This document shows, in pieces, positions 17,366 through 26,237 of a DNA stretch of 64,000 bases. Origin of the DNA: Bdellovibrionales bacterium (GTDB lineage: Bacteria; Bdellovibrionota; Bdellovibrionia; Bdellovibrionales; UBA1609); contig JAHBUX010000005.1 in assembly GCA_019637855.1 (NCBI GenBank), positions 124,001 through 188,000 of the forward strand, in the 5' to 3' direction. The notes under the pieces are model-generated. The model ran no database searches. It was not told the origin of the DNA and saw only the letters and a list, made by a program, of their open reading frames with translations. Every line of letters begins with the position of its first letter. The stretch's first letter is position 1. The translations under genes were made by a program, and so were the position numbers.

Positions 17366-19118
17366 ACCAGCCTTCGCTCTCCGCCTTCTGGCGCAGCTCC
17401 AGCAGAGGGATGTATTCGGGCGAAAGGCGCAAACCTTTGTTCATCAGTTTAGCGGCCTCATTGTTCGATTTGATATCCGCATTGGCCCAGGCCATGCCAG
17501 CAACGGCGGGCAAATAATCCATATTGTTCTCGTAAATCTTCTGCCAGTTGCTGCGGGCACACTGTGACATTCCGGTTTGCTGGCAAAAGCGCGCTTGCAT
17601 CAGCACCGGCAACACATACTCACCGTTGCGATTGGCTTGCGTCGCCGAACCCAGTACCACACTGGCTTGATCCGCATCGCCCGACTCACGCAACACATAC
17701 GAGTACCAGGCTTGGATCAACGGGTCCTTCGGCGATTGATGCACGGCCTTTTCGATCGAACGACGAGCCGAGTCCCATCGGGCTTCGCGCGCGTAACAAG
17801 AAGCCAAAAAAGCCGAGACCCTTGGCTCTTCACTCATCTTCTCGGCCATCTGCTCGCAAAAGCGCGCCAGGATTTTCCACTGCGTACGGCCACGATATAT
17901 AAACAGATTGTGCCGATGATCCGCCGTCAAGCGCGGGTCACTGTCCAAATAGGCACGCAGTTTCTCCTCTAAACCCGAGGTCCGCCTTAGGAAATCAAAG
18001 TACAGCTGATAAAAATCCATTTCGCCGGCAAAGTCCCAGCTGCGCAAACGGAAATCACTGAGCAAGCGCGAGATCTGCACGAGCTCATTAGGATTAGCGC
18101 TGCGTTTGAAAAGGTACAGCTGCGCCTCAGCCAAAATCAACAAGGCTTCGCCCTGAGCCGGATTCAAACGCAAGGCACGAAAAGCCTTCTGCTTGGCGCC
18201 CGCATAGTCACCCTTTTGCAAACTGACGGCGGCCAGGTTAACAATGGCCGGAACATACTCGGGATCCAAATTGAGCGCGCGGTCGAAGTTTTCTTGCGCG
18301 GAATCCAACTGACCGTCCATCAGATCCGCCACGCCTAGCCCGGTGTACGCCTGTTTGACCTCCGGACGCTTAGTCGCCAAAACCGTATTGAACAGTCGAC
18401 GGCCAAGAAGAGTTTGCCCTTCTAGATGAACAAGCAGACCGCCATAGTAAATCGCCAAATCACCCGACTGCAGCGGATCGGAGTAGTAGCTTTTCAGATC
18501 GCGCAAAGCTTCGCTATAACGGCCGGCTTGAATGTGACCGATCACCGTTTGCTTGAGACTGGTCGCCGTGGGCTTGATATCAAAAGCACCGGTGCTCATG
18601 CGCCGTTGAAAAATAAAAGCCGCGGCGGCGACAAGAATGAGAACCGTAATGATCCACAACCCGCGTGTCGTCTTCTCGACCTGACGTTGAATAGCCGTGT
18701 TCTGCCCTTGAGCAGCCTGATAACGGCCACCGCTCTGCGTGTGCGAGGCGTGTGATTGCTCCTGCACGTTGTGCACGACAATCTCTTTTCCCGTGGCGCT
18801 GAAGCCATCAATGTCGGTGATCTCTTCCGTCAACTCACCGGCGCCTTCGACTTCGGTCAGCGTTTGAGTGAGTTGAGTGCTGTTAGGAGTCCAAGTGGCC
18901 TCCGTACGCTCGCTTAAGTTGGCTTTGCGGAGCGAGTCGACCACCGGGCGAAACTCTTCGTGATACTGAATCGTTTGCCAACGCCGCATCGGCGGAGAAA
19001 TTTCATCGAGGACAGAGATCTCACGCGTGCGCAAAAGCTCGCCGACCTTTTCGCTGCGAAAGGGACCTAGAATTCGACCACTGCTCTTGATCAGCCAGAG
19101 CACTTCATCTTGCGCCAT
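17352..19118 (-). CDS. GYF domain, membrane helix and TPR protein
   Basis: A 588-residue protein. A GYF_2 domain lies at about 5-55 (GRILGPFRSEKVGELL), an acidic Thr-rich linker follows, then one membrane helix at about 152-170 (GLWIITVLILVAAAAFIF), and a C-terminal TPR array at about 185-585 with clear repeats (AYTGLGVADLMDGQLDSAQ; AIVNLAAVSLQKGDYAGA). The predicted topology is GYF inside and TPRs in the periplasm, so it would connect a cytoplasmic partner with an envelope complex. GYF_2 domains also occur in the gliding protein GltJ and in the GYF-PilZ protein at 11 kb. It starts 51 nt after purH. Confidence 0.72.
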   Translation of the reverse strand: MAQDEVLWLIKSSGRILGPFRSEKVGELLRTREISVLDEISPPMRRWQTIQYHEEFRPVVDSLRKANLSERTEATWTPNSTQLTQTLTEVEGAGELTEEITDIDGFSATGKEIVVHNVQEQSHASHTQSGGRYQAAQGQNTAIQRQVEKTTRGLWIITVLILVAAAAFIFQRRMSTGAFDIKPTATSLKQTVIGHIQAGRYSEALRDLKSYYSDPLQSGDLAIYYGGLLVHLEGQTLLGRRLFNTVLATKRPEVKQAYTGLGVADLMDGQLDSAQENFDRALNLDPEYVPAIVNLAAVSLQKGDYAGAKQKAFRALRLNPAQGEALLILAEAQLYLFKRSANPNELVQISRLLSDFRLRSWDFAGEMDFYQLYFDFLRRTSGLEEKLRAYLDSDPRLTADHRHNLFIYRGRTQWKILARFCEQMAEKMSEEPRVSAFLASCYAREARWDSARRSIEKAVHQSPKDPLIQAWYSYVLRESGDADQASVVLGSATQANRNGEYVLPVLMQARFCQQTGMSQCARSNWQKIYENNMDYLPAVAGMAWANADIKSNNEAAKLMNKGLRLSPEYIPLLELRQKAESEGWYAGN

Positions 19119-19169
19119 CTATAGTAATGGTCGCTCAAGCCCTGTTAACTGTCACGTTTACAGATCGCG

Positions 19170-20690
19170 TCAATGGCGGAAATGGCGTTGCCCAGTGAGG
19201 ATAAGGTTTACGCCCAGGTCTTTGGCCCGACCAAGCACTTCCTCATCACGCATCGAGCCTCCCGGTTGAATCACCCAACGAATCCCCGCCTGATGAATCA
19301 GTTCAATCGAGTCCGGAAAGGGAAAGAAGGCGTCGCTCGCCAAGACCGGAGTCGAGGCCTGCGGATGAAATTTACGCATGCGACCGATCGCCAACTCCAC
19401 TGAGTCCACCCGGTTGGTTTGCCCCATGCCTAGACCTAAGGTCTGCTTGTTCTCGGCAATGGCGATGGCATTGCTTTTAAGAGCGGCCACTGCGGCCCAA
19501 GCGAAACTTAAATCGGAGCGCACTTGTGGTGAAGGGGCCGCGCCGTGAATCTTCCATTCCGGATTCCACAAGTGAACGTGATCCGGCTCTTGAATCAAGA
19601 AGCCCCCTTGAATGGTTTGAATGCGCCAGAAATCATCGCGGATACCCATGCCCTTCCATTCGAGCAAGCGTACGTTCTTCTTCTTCGCAAAGATTTGCAG
19701 CGCCTCCGGCGAATAGCTCGGTGCCACCACGCACTCGAGGAAAATCTTCGCGAGCGCTTCCGCCGCGCCCACCGTGACCGGCTGATTGACAGCCACGATG
19801 CCACCGAACACGCTGACTGGATCGGAGGTCAGGCATTTCTCGACAGCCGCATCCAGGGTTTCAGCGGTAGCCGCGCCACAGGGGTTGTTGTGTTTTACCG
19901 CCACAGCCGAGGGACCATCGAGATCGCGCACCAGCTGCAGAGCCGATTCAAGATCAAGCAGATTGTTATAAGAAAGCTCTTTGCCCTGTAGAATCTTAGC
20001 TTCGTGCCAACCGGCTTGAGCGCCACGGCGCTTGTACCAACTGGCTTTTTGGTGCGGGTTTTCCCCATAGCGCAAAGCTTGAATACGCGTTCCACCCAAA
20101 GAGAAGTTCGGAAACAACTGCTGTGGAGCCAGCGCTTGCGAAATCATGGCGTCATACGAACTGACGTGAGCAAAGGCCTTCGCCGCCAAACGCTGACGAT
20201 CGTCGAGAGAGATGTAATCCGTCTGCGCCAGATAAGCGTAGTCTTCCGGGTCGACAACAACGGTGATGCGTTCAAAATTTTTTGAAGCCCCACGCAACAG
20301 ACTGGGGCCGCCAATATCGATGTTCTCTATCAAATCGGCCTGCGAAGCGCGCGTCGCCAACGTTTGTTCAAAGGGGTAGAGGTTCACAATGATCAGATCG
20401 AAGGGCTCAAGGTCGTTCTCTTGCAGCAAGCGCATGTCCTCAGGGTGACTGTCGCGCGCCAAGAGGGGCATGTGGATATTGGGATGCAAGGTCTTTACCC
20501 GACCGTCCATAACCTCAGGAAATCCGGTCTGCTCAGACACGTCGATCACGCGCATACCGGCTTCACGCAGCGTGCGAGCCGTACCGCCGGTCGAGACCAA
20601 CCTCATCCCCTGCTCATACAATGGTTTGATAAAATCCACGAGACCGGTTTTGTCGGAGACACTGATCAAAGCGTTCTTAAATTTCGACAT
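19170..20690 (-). CDS. purH: Bifunctional AICAR transformylase / IMP cyclohydrolase
   Basis: A 506-residue protein of normal PurH length. The N-terminal cyclohydrolase (MGS-like) domain, about 1-190, has ISVSDKTG, STGGTARTLREAG and the VMDGRVKTLHP motif. The C-terminal transformylase domain, about 200-506, has LRYGENPHQKA, AVKHNNPCGAA, FGGIVAVN and the ending GQRHFRH. It carries out the last two steps of de novo IMP synthesis. It begins 12 nt after dltA and is probably in the same transcript, an unexpected place for a purine gene. Confidence 0.95.
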   Translation of the reverse strand: MSKFKNALISVSDKTGLVDFIKPLYEQGMRLVSTGGTARTLREAGMRVIDVSEQTGFPEVMDGRVKTLHPNIHMPLLARDSHPEDMRLLQENDLEPFDLIIVNLYPFEQTLATRASQADLIENIDIGGPSLLRGASKNFERITVVVDPEDYAYLAQTDYISLDDRQRLAAKAFAHVSSYDAMISQALAPQQLFPNFSLGGTRIQALRYGENPHQKASWYKRRGAQAGWHEAKILQGKELSYNNLLDLESALQLVRDLDGPSAVAVKHNNPCGAATAETLDAAVEKCLTSDPVSVFGGIVAVNQPVTVGAAEALAKIFLECVVAPSYSPEALQIFAKKKNVRLLEWKGMGIRDDFWRIQTIQGGFLIQEPDHVHLWNPEWKIHGAAPSPQVRSDLSFAWAAVAALKSNAIAIAENKQTLGLGMGQTNRVDSVELAIGRMRKFHPQASTPVLASDAFFPFPDSIELIHQAGIRWVIQPGGSMRDEEVLGRAKDLGVNLILTGQRHFRH

Positions 20691-20702
20691 GCGGCAGGCT
20701 TA

Positions 20703-22178
20703 TCACAGCCCCAAGATCTTGGCCAGCGCCACGCGATCCACTTTGTGGTTGGTGTTGTGCGGGATCTCGTCGATGCGCCGGAAGTCCGCCGGAATCATGT
20801 AGTACGGCAGCGTCTTGCCTAAATCCTCACGCACCCGATCAAGAACGTTGGCGGGCGCATCCGGCTTACATTTTACAAAGCACACCAGCTTCTTCACATC
20901 GCCGTCGCGCTGCAGACCGATGGTGGCGGCGGAGTCGACACCATGGACAGAGGCCACATGACTGTCGATTTCCTCCAGCTCAATGCGGTAGCCATGCAGC
21001 TTAATCTGTGAGTCGACACGGCCCTGATAAAACACCAGTCCATCTCTGTGGTAGCCCAAATCTCCAGTGAGATAGGCGCGTTGACCGTTTTTAGTGGCAA
21101 AGCGTGTTTGATTCAGATCGGGCCGGTTAAGGTATCCCGGCGAAACGTTGGCGCCCACAATCCACAGCTCGCCTTCACTCTCGCCGTCAGACGCCGTGGT
21201 GGGCATAGCGACGCCGGGCTTTACACGGCCGATCGGCACCGTCGGATATTTTTCGACGATTTCAGGTGTGACATGCACCAGAGTCGTGATCACCGTGGCT
21301 TCGGTAGGTCCATAGGCGTTCCACAGCTCACCGTTGGGAAAACGCTTCCAAAGGCGCTGCGCCAAGCTCTTGTGCACCACTTCGCCGGCCACATAAAAAC
21401 GGCGCAAACGCGGAAAGTTTTCGCCGTCAAAACCAGGCGCCGTTAGGGCCAAAGAAAGAAAGCTCGGCGTTGACGACCACACGGTCGGAGAATACCCCTC
21501 GGGCGCACCACTGAAGGGACGCGGGCGTTTAAGCTCATTCGGTGAGCTTAAAATCAGACAGGCGCCTGTTTGCAACGCGGATACCGTATCGAAAAATGAA
21601 ACGTCGAAAGAAAACGAGCATTGATTCAGAATCACATCTTCACGGCTGAAGGCGAAGTCGTCGGAGGTGGTCCACGCCGCCAGGTCATTCACATTGGCGC
21701 GTTGGATCTGAACACCTTTGGGTTCTCCGGAGCTTCCCGAGGTGAAAATGATGTAGGCCAAGTCATCGGCACCCTGCCAAGCCTCGGGCGCCGTCGCCTG
21801 ACCACTGAGCTCGAACTGCGGCACACTTAGACAGAAAGTGCCATCGACACGAGCGCCGGCCGGGCACAGCGCGAGAGTGCTGCCGGCAATCTGACGAATG
21901 GCTTGCACGCGCGCCGCAGGCACGATGGTGTCGATCGGAATGTAAGGCACGCGCGCTTGCAAGCAGGCCAATATGCAACTGATCATGCCCGCTTCTTTAT
22001 GACCGTAAATCAAAACGGGGTGTCCCTGCACTCGCTCGTGAGTGAGATGAGCGGCGATCTTAGCGCTCTCTTCCGCAAGCGCCGCCCAGGTCAGTTGGCG
22101 ATCGGTGCCGATCACGGCCAACGCCTCGCTTCGCGTTTGCATTTCCAACCATTTGCCGCTGTTGAAATCGAACTTCAT
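20703..22178 (-). CDS. dltA: D-alanine--carrier-protein ligase DltA
   Basis: A 491-residue adenylate-forming enzyme. Motifs in order: AYIIFTSGSSGEPKGV (about 141-156, ATP loop), NAYGPTEATV, GELWIVG, YLTGDLG, GRVDSQIKLHGYRIELEE, and the C-terminal Lys motif NHKVDRVAL. The length and motif variants fit DltA, which activates D-Ala as an adenylate and loads it on the phosphopantetheine of DltC in the cytoplasm. It starts 7 nt after dltB with a GAGG site, and the neighbours dltC, dltD, dltX and dltB settle the identity over other AMP-forming ligases. It is last of the dlt genes here, not near the front as in Firmicutes. Confidence 0.9.
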   Translation of the reverse strand: MKFDFNSGKWLEMQTRSEALAVIGTDRQLTWAALAEESAKIAAHLTHERVQGHPVLIYGHKEAGMISCILACLQARVPYIPIDTIVPAARVQAIRQIAGSTLALCPAGARVDGTFCLSVPQFELSGQATAPEAWQGADDLAYIIFTSGSSGEPKGVQIQRANVNDLAAWTTSDDFAFSREDVILNQCSFSFDVSFFDTVSALQTGACLILSSPNELKRPRPFSGAPEGYSPTVWSSTPSFLSLALTAPGFDGENFPRLRRFYVAGEVVHKSLAQRLWKRFPNGELWNAYGPTEATVITTLVHVTPEIVEKYPTVPIGRVKPGVAMPTTASDGESEGELWIVGANVSPGYLNRPDLNQTRFATKNGQRAYLTGDLGYHRDGLVFYQGRVDSQIKLHGYRIELEEIDSHVASVHGVDSAATIGLQRDGDVKKLVCFVKCKPDAPANVLDRVREDLGKTLPYYMIPADFRRIDEIPHNTNHKVDRVALAKILGL

Positions 22179-22185
22179 AAAAACC

Positions 22186-23361
22186 TCATCCTCTGAACGG
22201 CATACCGCTAAAAATAAACAAGGCCAACGCCGCCAGATGCACCATCAGCAAACGCGACAGCCACAGCTTGAGTCCACGAGTCGCAGGCGCACGCCCTTTT
22301 TGTTTAGCGTAGTAAACGAAAGTATTGTGCACGACGGAATAAATCCCGAAGAGAGCACCGCTGATGACAAACTGTTTGCGCGGGCCATTCCACAATCCCA
22401 TCAAAAGAAAAGTGAGGAACAGAGCGATGTTCTGTCGCATCAACGGTGAAAGCCCTGGCCAGCGTGCCGAGTGGCGATACAAAGGCTTAAAGAAGTAATC
22501 ACGCAGCCACTCACCCAGCGTGATATGAAAGCGGCGCCAGAAGTCCTGCGGATCACTGGCCAGAAAAGGCTTATTGAAGTTGACCGGCAAAGAGACACCC
22601 ACCAGTAGGGAAAACCCAATGGCCATGGCCGAGTAACCGGCAAAATCCAAATACAGATAGAGCGGATAACTGTAAAATGCCGCCACCCACTCACTCGCTC
22701 CGTTCAAGGTCCCAGGCAACCAATAGCGGCGAACGGCCTCGGCCAGAACGAATTTTTGCAATAGACCAAGCGCCAACCAGAAAGAAGCCTGCGGCCAAAA
22801 ATCCACCACCGGAGTTTTCCACGAAGCGAGCAGCGCCTCTTTGAACCGCGGCCAACGATCGATGGGACCCGCCAATAGCGCTGGAAAATAAAAAACGAAG
22901 AAAAACAGACGGCGAAAATTAAAGTCCACCAAGAGCGCGTCATCCATAAACAAATGAAAGGCGCGAAAGGTGGCGTAGGACAAACCCCAAAATTGCAACT
23001 CATGCACATTGTGCTTGAGTAAAAGTGGCAAAAGCAAAAGCGCGCCCTGAAGCCAGGTCCAACGCTTATCCCTCTTTCGCCACTGCAAAATCGCATAAAA
23101 CCATGTGGCCGAAAATACCAGTGCCAACGGATCGGGGAACAGCACAAGCAGATAGCCTGCGTTTAAGACCTGCAACAGCCCTAGCCACACACGCTCGCTT
23201 TTCAATCGACTCTTCAACAATCCCACGGCAAGGAAAAGTGGAATCAGAAAAACAAAGAACTCAAGACTCGAGTACGGCAGCCAGCGCAACAGGGAGAAAC
23301 TGGCGCCACCTTGCCACCCCAGAAGCCCACCCAAAACGGCTACGGCCAACCACACTCCCAC
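22186..23361 (-). CDS. dltB: MBOAT-family D-alanyl transfer protein DltB, Asn at the active-site His position
   Basis: A 391-residue polytopic inner-membrane protein of the MBOAT family. Family landmarks: LLAGPIDRW (163-170), YLYLDFAGYSAMAIG (about 235-249), PVNFNKPF (259-266), DPQDFWRRFHITLGEWLRDY (270-289) and MGLWNG (321-326). H279 in the RRFHITL motif is present. In MGLWHG-type motifs of DltB and other MBOATs the His is taken to be catalytic; here codon 325 (22387-22389) is AAT, Asn. DltB passes D-Ala from DltC across the membrane. The GTG start directly follows the dltX stop codon. Either this subfamily works with Asn or the protein is altered. Confidence 0.88.
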   Translation of the reverse strand: MGVWLAVAVLGGLLGWQGGASFSLLRWLPYSSLEFFVFLIPLFLAVGLLKSRLKSERVWLGLLQVLNAGYLLVLFPDPLALVFSATWFYAILQWRKRDKRWTWLQGALLLLPLLLKHNVHELQFWGLSYATFRAFHLFMDDALLVDFNFRRLFFFVFYFPALLAGPIDRWPRFKEALLASWKTPVVDFWPQASFWLALGLLQKFVLAEAVRRYWLPGTLNGASEWVAAFYSYPLYLYLDFAGYSAMAIGFSLLVGVSLPVNFNKPFLASDPQDFWRRFHITLGEWLRDYFFKPLYRHSARWPGLSPLMRQNIALFLTFLLMGLWNGPRKQFVISGALFGIYSVVHNTFVYYAKQKGRAPATRGLKLWLSRLLMVHLAALALFIFSGMPFRG

Positions 23362-23484
23362 TTAAAACTCCTGATACACAAAAGGTGTATTGGATTGCAG
23401 AGCCGGATTGGCGACGTAAAACCACAGCCAACCCAACGCTAGCGCAAAATAAAGCAGAAAGCGCAACCAGCGACTATTTCCCAT
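23362..23484 (-). CDS. dltX: DltX, small D-alanylation peptide (40 residues)
   Basis: A short gene between dltD and dltB. ATG at 23484-23482, 40 codons, TAA at 23364-23362, immediately followed by the GTG of dltB. The protein has a basic start (MGNSRWLR), one membrane helix (about residues 9-24) and ends in FVYQEF. Known DltX proteins are 40-50 residues, have one helix and end in FIYNEF or close variants, so the match is to both the architecture and the diagnostic tail. Its first 11 nt overlap the end of dltD, and an AAGAG site lies about 8 nt upstream. In Firmicutes DltX is needed for D-alanylation and works with DltB and DltD. Confidence 0.88.
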   Translation of the reverse strand: MGNSRWLRFLLYFALALGWLWFYVANPALQSNTPFVYQEF

Positions 23485-24577
23485 CGCACAACTCTTTTTG
23501 TAAGCGCACCCAGGCGTGATCGCTAAAGTGCGCGGCATCCGTCAACAGGGATAGATCGAAGGGTTCGGTAAAATAGCTTGTCCACTTGTGGCCGTCGGCC
23601 CGCAACTGAGCTTCGACCTCGGCAAACAAACGATCATGCTTGTCGAGCGGTGCATACACGCGGCGATGAATAGGTTGCATGATGAAATGCGCGCTCACTC
23701 CATGATCGTGCAAAAAACGGCTCAACGCCAACACGTCCTTTTTTTCGATTTGCCATGGGTCTAAGGGCGACGGTTTGTAAGGCGGATTGTATTTCTTGAT
23801 ACGATTGTAATATGCAGCGGTTGTACCCAGCGGATTGCCTTCGGCCTGATCGGTCAACGCCTTTTTGGTCTGCGCCAAGGCAGTGTCCCAATCGAAGTCT
23901 TTACTCAGTACGGCTGCTTCCGCCGTAACCTTGGTTATGCCAGGAAGCGGACCTTGCTCGGGAGCCAAACGCGCCAAAGCTGGCCATAACGGATAGAAGA
24001 AATCCGGATAGAGTCCCGTGAACTGCTCGCGATGCACGCGAATCTCGCGGGCGACAGTCGAGCGCACGGTCTCTGGCAGATCTGGCTGGCGCAGCAAGGT
24101 TGGCAAGGCATAGGGCGGTAGAATGCGCAAAAACGCATCGCTGGGTGTGCCCCGCTCAACAAACCATACCGGCGATAAAATAATAACGACCTGCGAATTC
24201 GGCGAAAGACTCTTGCGGGCTTGCGCCAAGGTCAACAAAATCGGCAGCGATTGAAAACCAGCTTGGCCCACCGCCAGCACCCGACGACCGCAAGCCATGG
24301 GATAAAAGTTCTGCAGAGCCTGCGGGCCATTGTTCGAAAGTTCGGAGGAACCGAACACCACAAGATCGCCACTGGACAGATTGTGCTCAAGGGCGATGCG
24401 AGTGGCCTCCGGATCGGCAGCGGGGCTCAAAATAAATTGTCCCGCCGGTAGGTGTAACTCTGCCGGCTGCACGGCGCGCGGAACTTTGGGGAGATAGTTG
24501 AATACCAGGCCGGCACAAACAAAGGCCGCGGCAATCAGTAGAAGTTCAGCTAGTAAAAAACGAAACGCACTCAACAC
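23474..24577 (-). CDS. dltD: D-alanyl transfer protein DltD
   Basis: A 367-residue protein with an N-terminal membrane anchor (about 5-28) and an extracytoplasmic SGNH-hydrolase-like domain. The nucleophile motif GSSEL is at residues 76-80, GQAGFQS follows at about 104, and the C-terminal acid/base region is LLTDAAHFSDHAW (Asp and His near 350-356). DltD is thought to move D-Ala to its final acceptor outside the cytoplasmic membrane. The GTG start overlaps the dltC stop by 7 nt and the end overlaps dltX by 11 nt. Which polymer or lipid is modified in this diderm is unknown. Confidence 0.88.
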   Translation of the reverse strand: MLSAFRFLLAELLLIAAAFVCAGLVFNYLPKVPRAVQPAELHLPAGQFILSPAADPEATRIALEHNLSSGDLVVFGSSELSNNGPQALQNFYPMACGRRVLAVGQAGFQSLPILLTLAQARKSLSPNSQVVIILSPVWFVERGTPSDAFLRILPPYALPTLLRQPDLPETVRSTVAREIRVHREQFTGLYPDFFYPLWPALARLAPEQGPLPGITKVTAEAAVLSKDFDWDTALAQTKKALTDQAEGNPLGTTAAYYNRIKKYNPPYKPSPLDPWQIEKKDVLALSRFLHDHGVSAHFIMQPIHRRVYAPLDKHDRLFAEVEAQLRADGHKWTSYFTEPFDLSLLTDAAHFSDHAWVRLQKELCDGK

Positions 24578-24822
24578 AGGTGATCGGAAATCTTACGGGC
24601 GATCTGTTCGACCGTGTTGAACTCGCGTTCATTGACCTGCTGTAGATCGATGGACACCTTCCACTGCTTTTCCAATTCGACAATCAGATCCACCACACCG
24701 ATGGAATCCAGAAGATTGGTGGAGATCAGCGGCTGATCACGCGTCACTTCGGTAAAAGTAATGCGCTTCACCAGGCTCTGGATCTGCGACTCGAGGTCGC
24801 TTAAGTTCACGTCATTCCGCAT
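24571..24822 (-). CDS. dltC: D-alanyl carrier protein DltC
   Basis: An acyl-carrier-protein-like protein of 83 residues if the ATG at 24822 is used. Upstream in-frame choices are an ATG at 24837 and a TTG at 24855; no strong ribosome-binding site decides between them, and 24822 gives the usual DltC length. The phosphopantetheine site is LLDSIG, with the Ser at residue 40. The C-terminal half (VDLIVELEKQWKVSID ... TVEQIARKI) is typical of DltC. It carries D-Ala as a thioester from DltA to DltB. It is the first dlt gene in the operon and lies about 58 nt after mlaD. Confidence 0.87.
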   Translation of the reverse strand: MRNDVNLSDLESQIQSLVKRITFTEVTRDQPLISTNLLDSIGVVDLIVELEKQWKVSIDLQQVNEREFNTVEQIARKISDHLC

Positions 24823-24880
24823 GACTTTCGATAGCATGCGCGCGATCTGATCCAAACTAATGACGCGTCGTATTGATTGT

Positions 24881-26227
24881 TTAGAAGGAGATTTTGGAAG
24901 CGAGCATCTTCAAGTCATCATTGGTGATGAAAATCCCCGCGCCAACGAAGGCGCTGGCACTGGTTTCACCCTTGCCGGCCAAGTTGTCACCGCCGCCGAC
25001 CACGTAGACTCCCTTAAAGAAGTTGTAGCGCACGAAGGCGCGAATCTGCAGCTCGTTGAAGTTAAAGAACTCGCTCGAGATGGTAAGGCTCTTGTCTGAC
25101 AACAAGTGATAGTCAAAGCCTACACCGCCGAAATTCTCAATGATCCCGCCCTTCACCGTCAGGTCCCAGAAGTTTTTGGCGAAGAGAGCGGTGAGCTTGA
25201 AATTGTTTTTGAACGTCTTGCGATAGGTGGCGTGACGTTGCACACCGTTTTCAACCGCATCCACGGACTCTTCACGCGTCACGCCGATGGAGTCCGAAAT
25301 CACCGCCACTTCATAGTAACGATCCAAGCCAGGCTGCAGTTTGATTCCGAGAAAGGACTTATTGTTGTCGTTGGCCATGAACTCGCTGTGGAAGTCGACG
25401 CTGGTCTGTAGTTTGTCGGCGCCGCCTAAGAACTTGTTCACGTTACTGATGGCGCTGTTGAGTTCTTCCACCGTTTGTTCGTCATTGACCAAGCGGCCCA
25501 GGGTGCCTTCGCCCTTGTTGATCTTGCCGGTGATCTCTTCGATGTTTTTGAGCGAGCGATCAACGCGCGCCAAGCTCTCTTCGTTGATGTAGGTGTCGAC
25601 GTTTTTCGACAGATTGCGGACGCGTTCGATGATCTCGTTGATTTTCTCTTTGTTTTCGCCGGTGACGTCGCGCAAGTCGGCCGTGATAGCCTCGATGTTG
25701 CCGATGATACGGCCCAGGCGCGTATCGTCGTTGCCCTCTTTAGTGGCGCGATTGAGCGTCTCCATTAGGTCATTCATACCCTTGGCGACCCGGCTCACTT
25801 CCACCATCAGATCATCAATGCCGCCCTTGTTGGGACCGACGTTCAGCTTTGAACCACTCTCGAGCTGAGGTTCCTCCGCATTCCCCGGAACCAGTTCGAT
25901 ATGCTTGTCCCCGAGGATACCGTCAGCTTTAAGCTGCACCTGTGTGCTCGGTGTAATACGCGCATTTTTGTCGACGTTGATCACGATGCGCGCCTGTCCG
26001 TCTTCCAAAATAATCTCTTTGATGGTGCCCATCTTGATGCCGGCCATTTTAACGGCGCTGTTTTGCACCAGTCCGCTGGCACTATCGACTTTGAATTCGT
26101 ATTGCCTGTGACCGCTGAACAGATTGGGACCCTCGGCCACTTTCAAAGCCATAACGCCAATCAAGCCGCTGACAACAACGACGAGAAAGCCGACTTTGAA
26201 TTCAGGAGTGCCGAGCCATGATGTCAT
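24881..26227 (-). CDS. mlaD: MlaD-family MCE protein with long C-terminal extension
   Basis: A 448-residue protein: one N-terminal membrane helix (about 10-29), an MCE domain (about 38-118, with SGLVQNSAVKMAGIKMGTI and LGDKHIELVPG), a long helical region (about 130-275), then about 170 residues rich in alternating aromatic and polar residues (295-448) that look beta-barrel-like (for example GVGFDYHLLSDKSLTISSEF, YVVGGGDNLAG). MlaD is the substrate-binding part of a phospholipid ABC transporter and normally stops at about 180-200 residues. The extension might reach or enter the outer membrane. It begins 10 nt after mlaF. Confidence 0.85.
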   Translation of the reverse strand: MTSWLGTPEFKVGFLVVVVSGLIGVMALKVAEGPNLFSGHRQYEFKVDSASGLVQNSAVKMAGIKMGTIKEIILEDGQARIVINVDKNARITPSTQVQLKADGILGDKHIELVPGNAEEPQLESGSKLNVGPNKGGIDDLMVEVSRVAKGMNDLMETLNRATKEGNDDTRLGRIIGNIEAITADLRDVTGENKEKINEIIERVRNLSKNVDTYINEESLARVDRSLKNIEEITGKINKGEGTLGRLVNDEQTVEELNSAISNVNKFLGGADKLQTSVDFHSEFMANDNNKSFLGIKLQPGLDRYYEVAVISDSIGVTREESVDAVENGVQRHATYRKTFKNNFKLTALFAKNFWDLTVKGGIIENFGGVGFDYHLLSDKSLTISSEFFNFNELQIRAFVRYNFFKGVYVVGGGDNLAGKGETSASAFVGAGIFITNDDLKMLASKISF

Positions 26228-26237
26228 TCGCGCTTGC

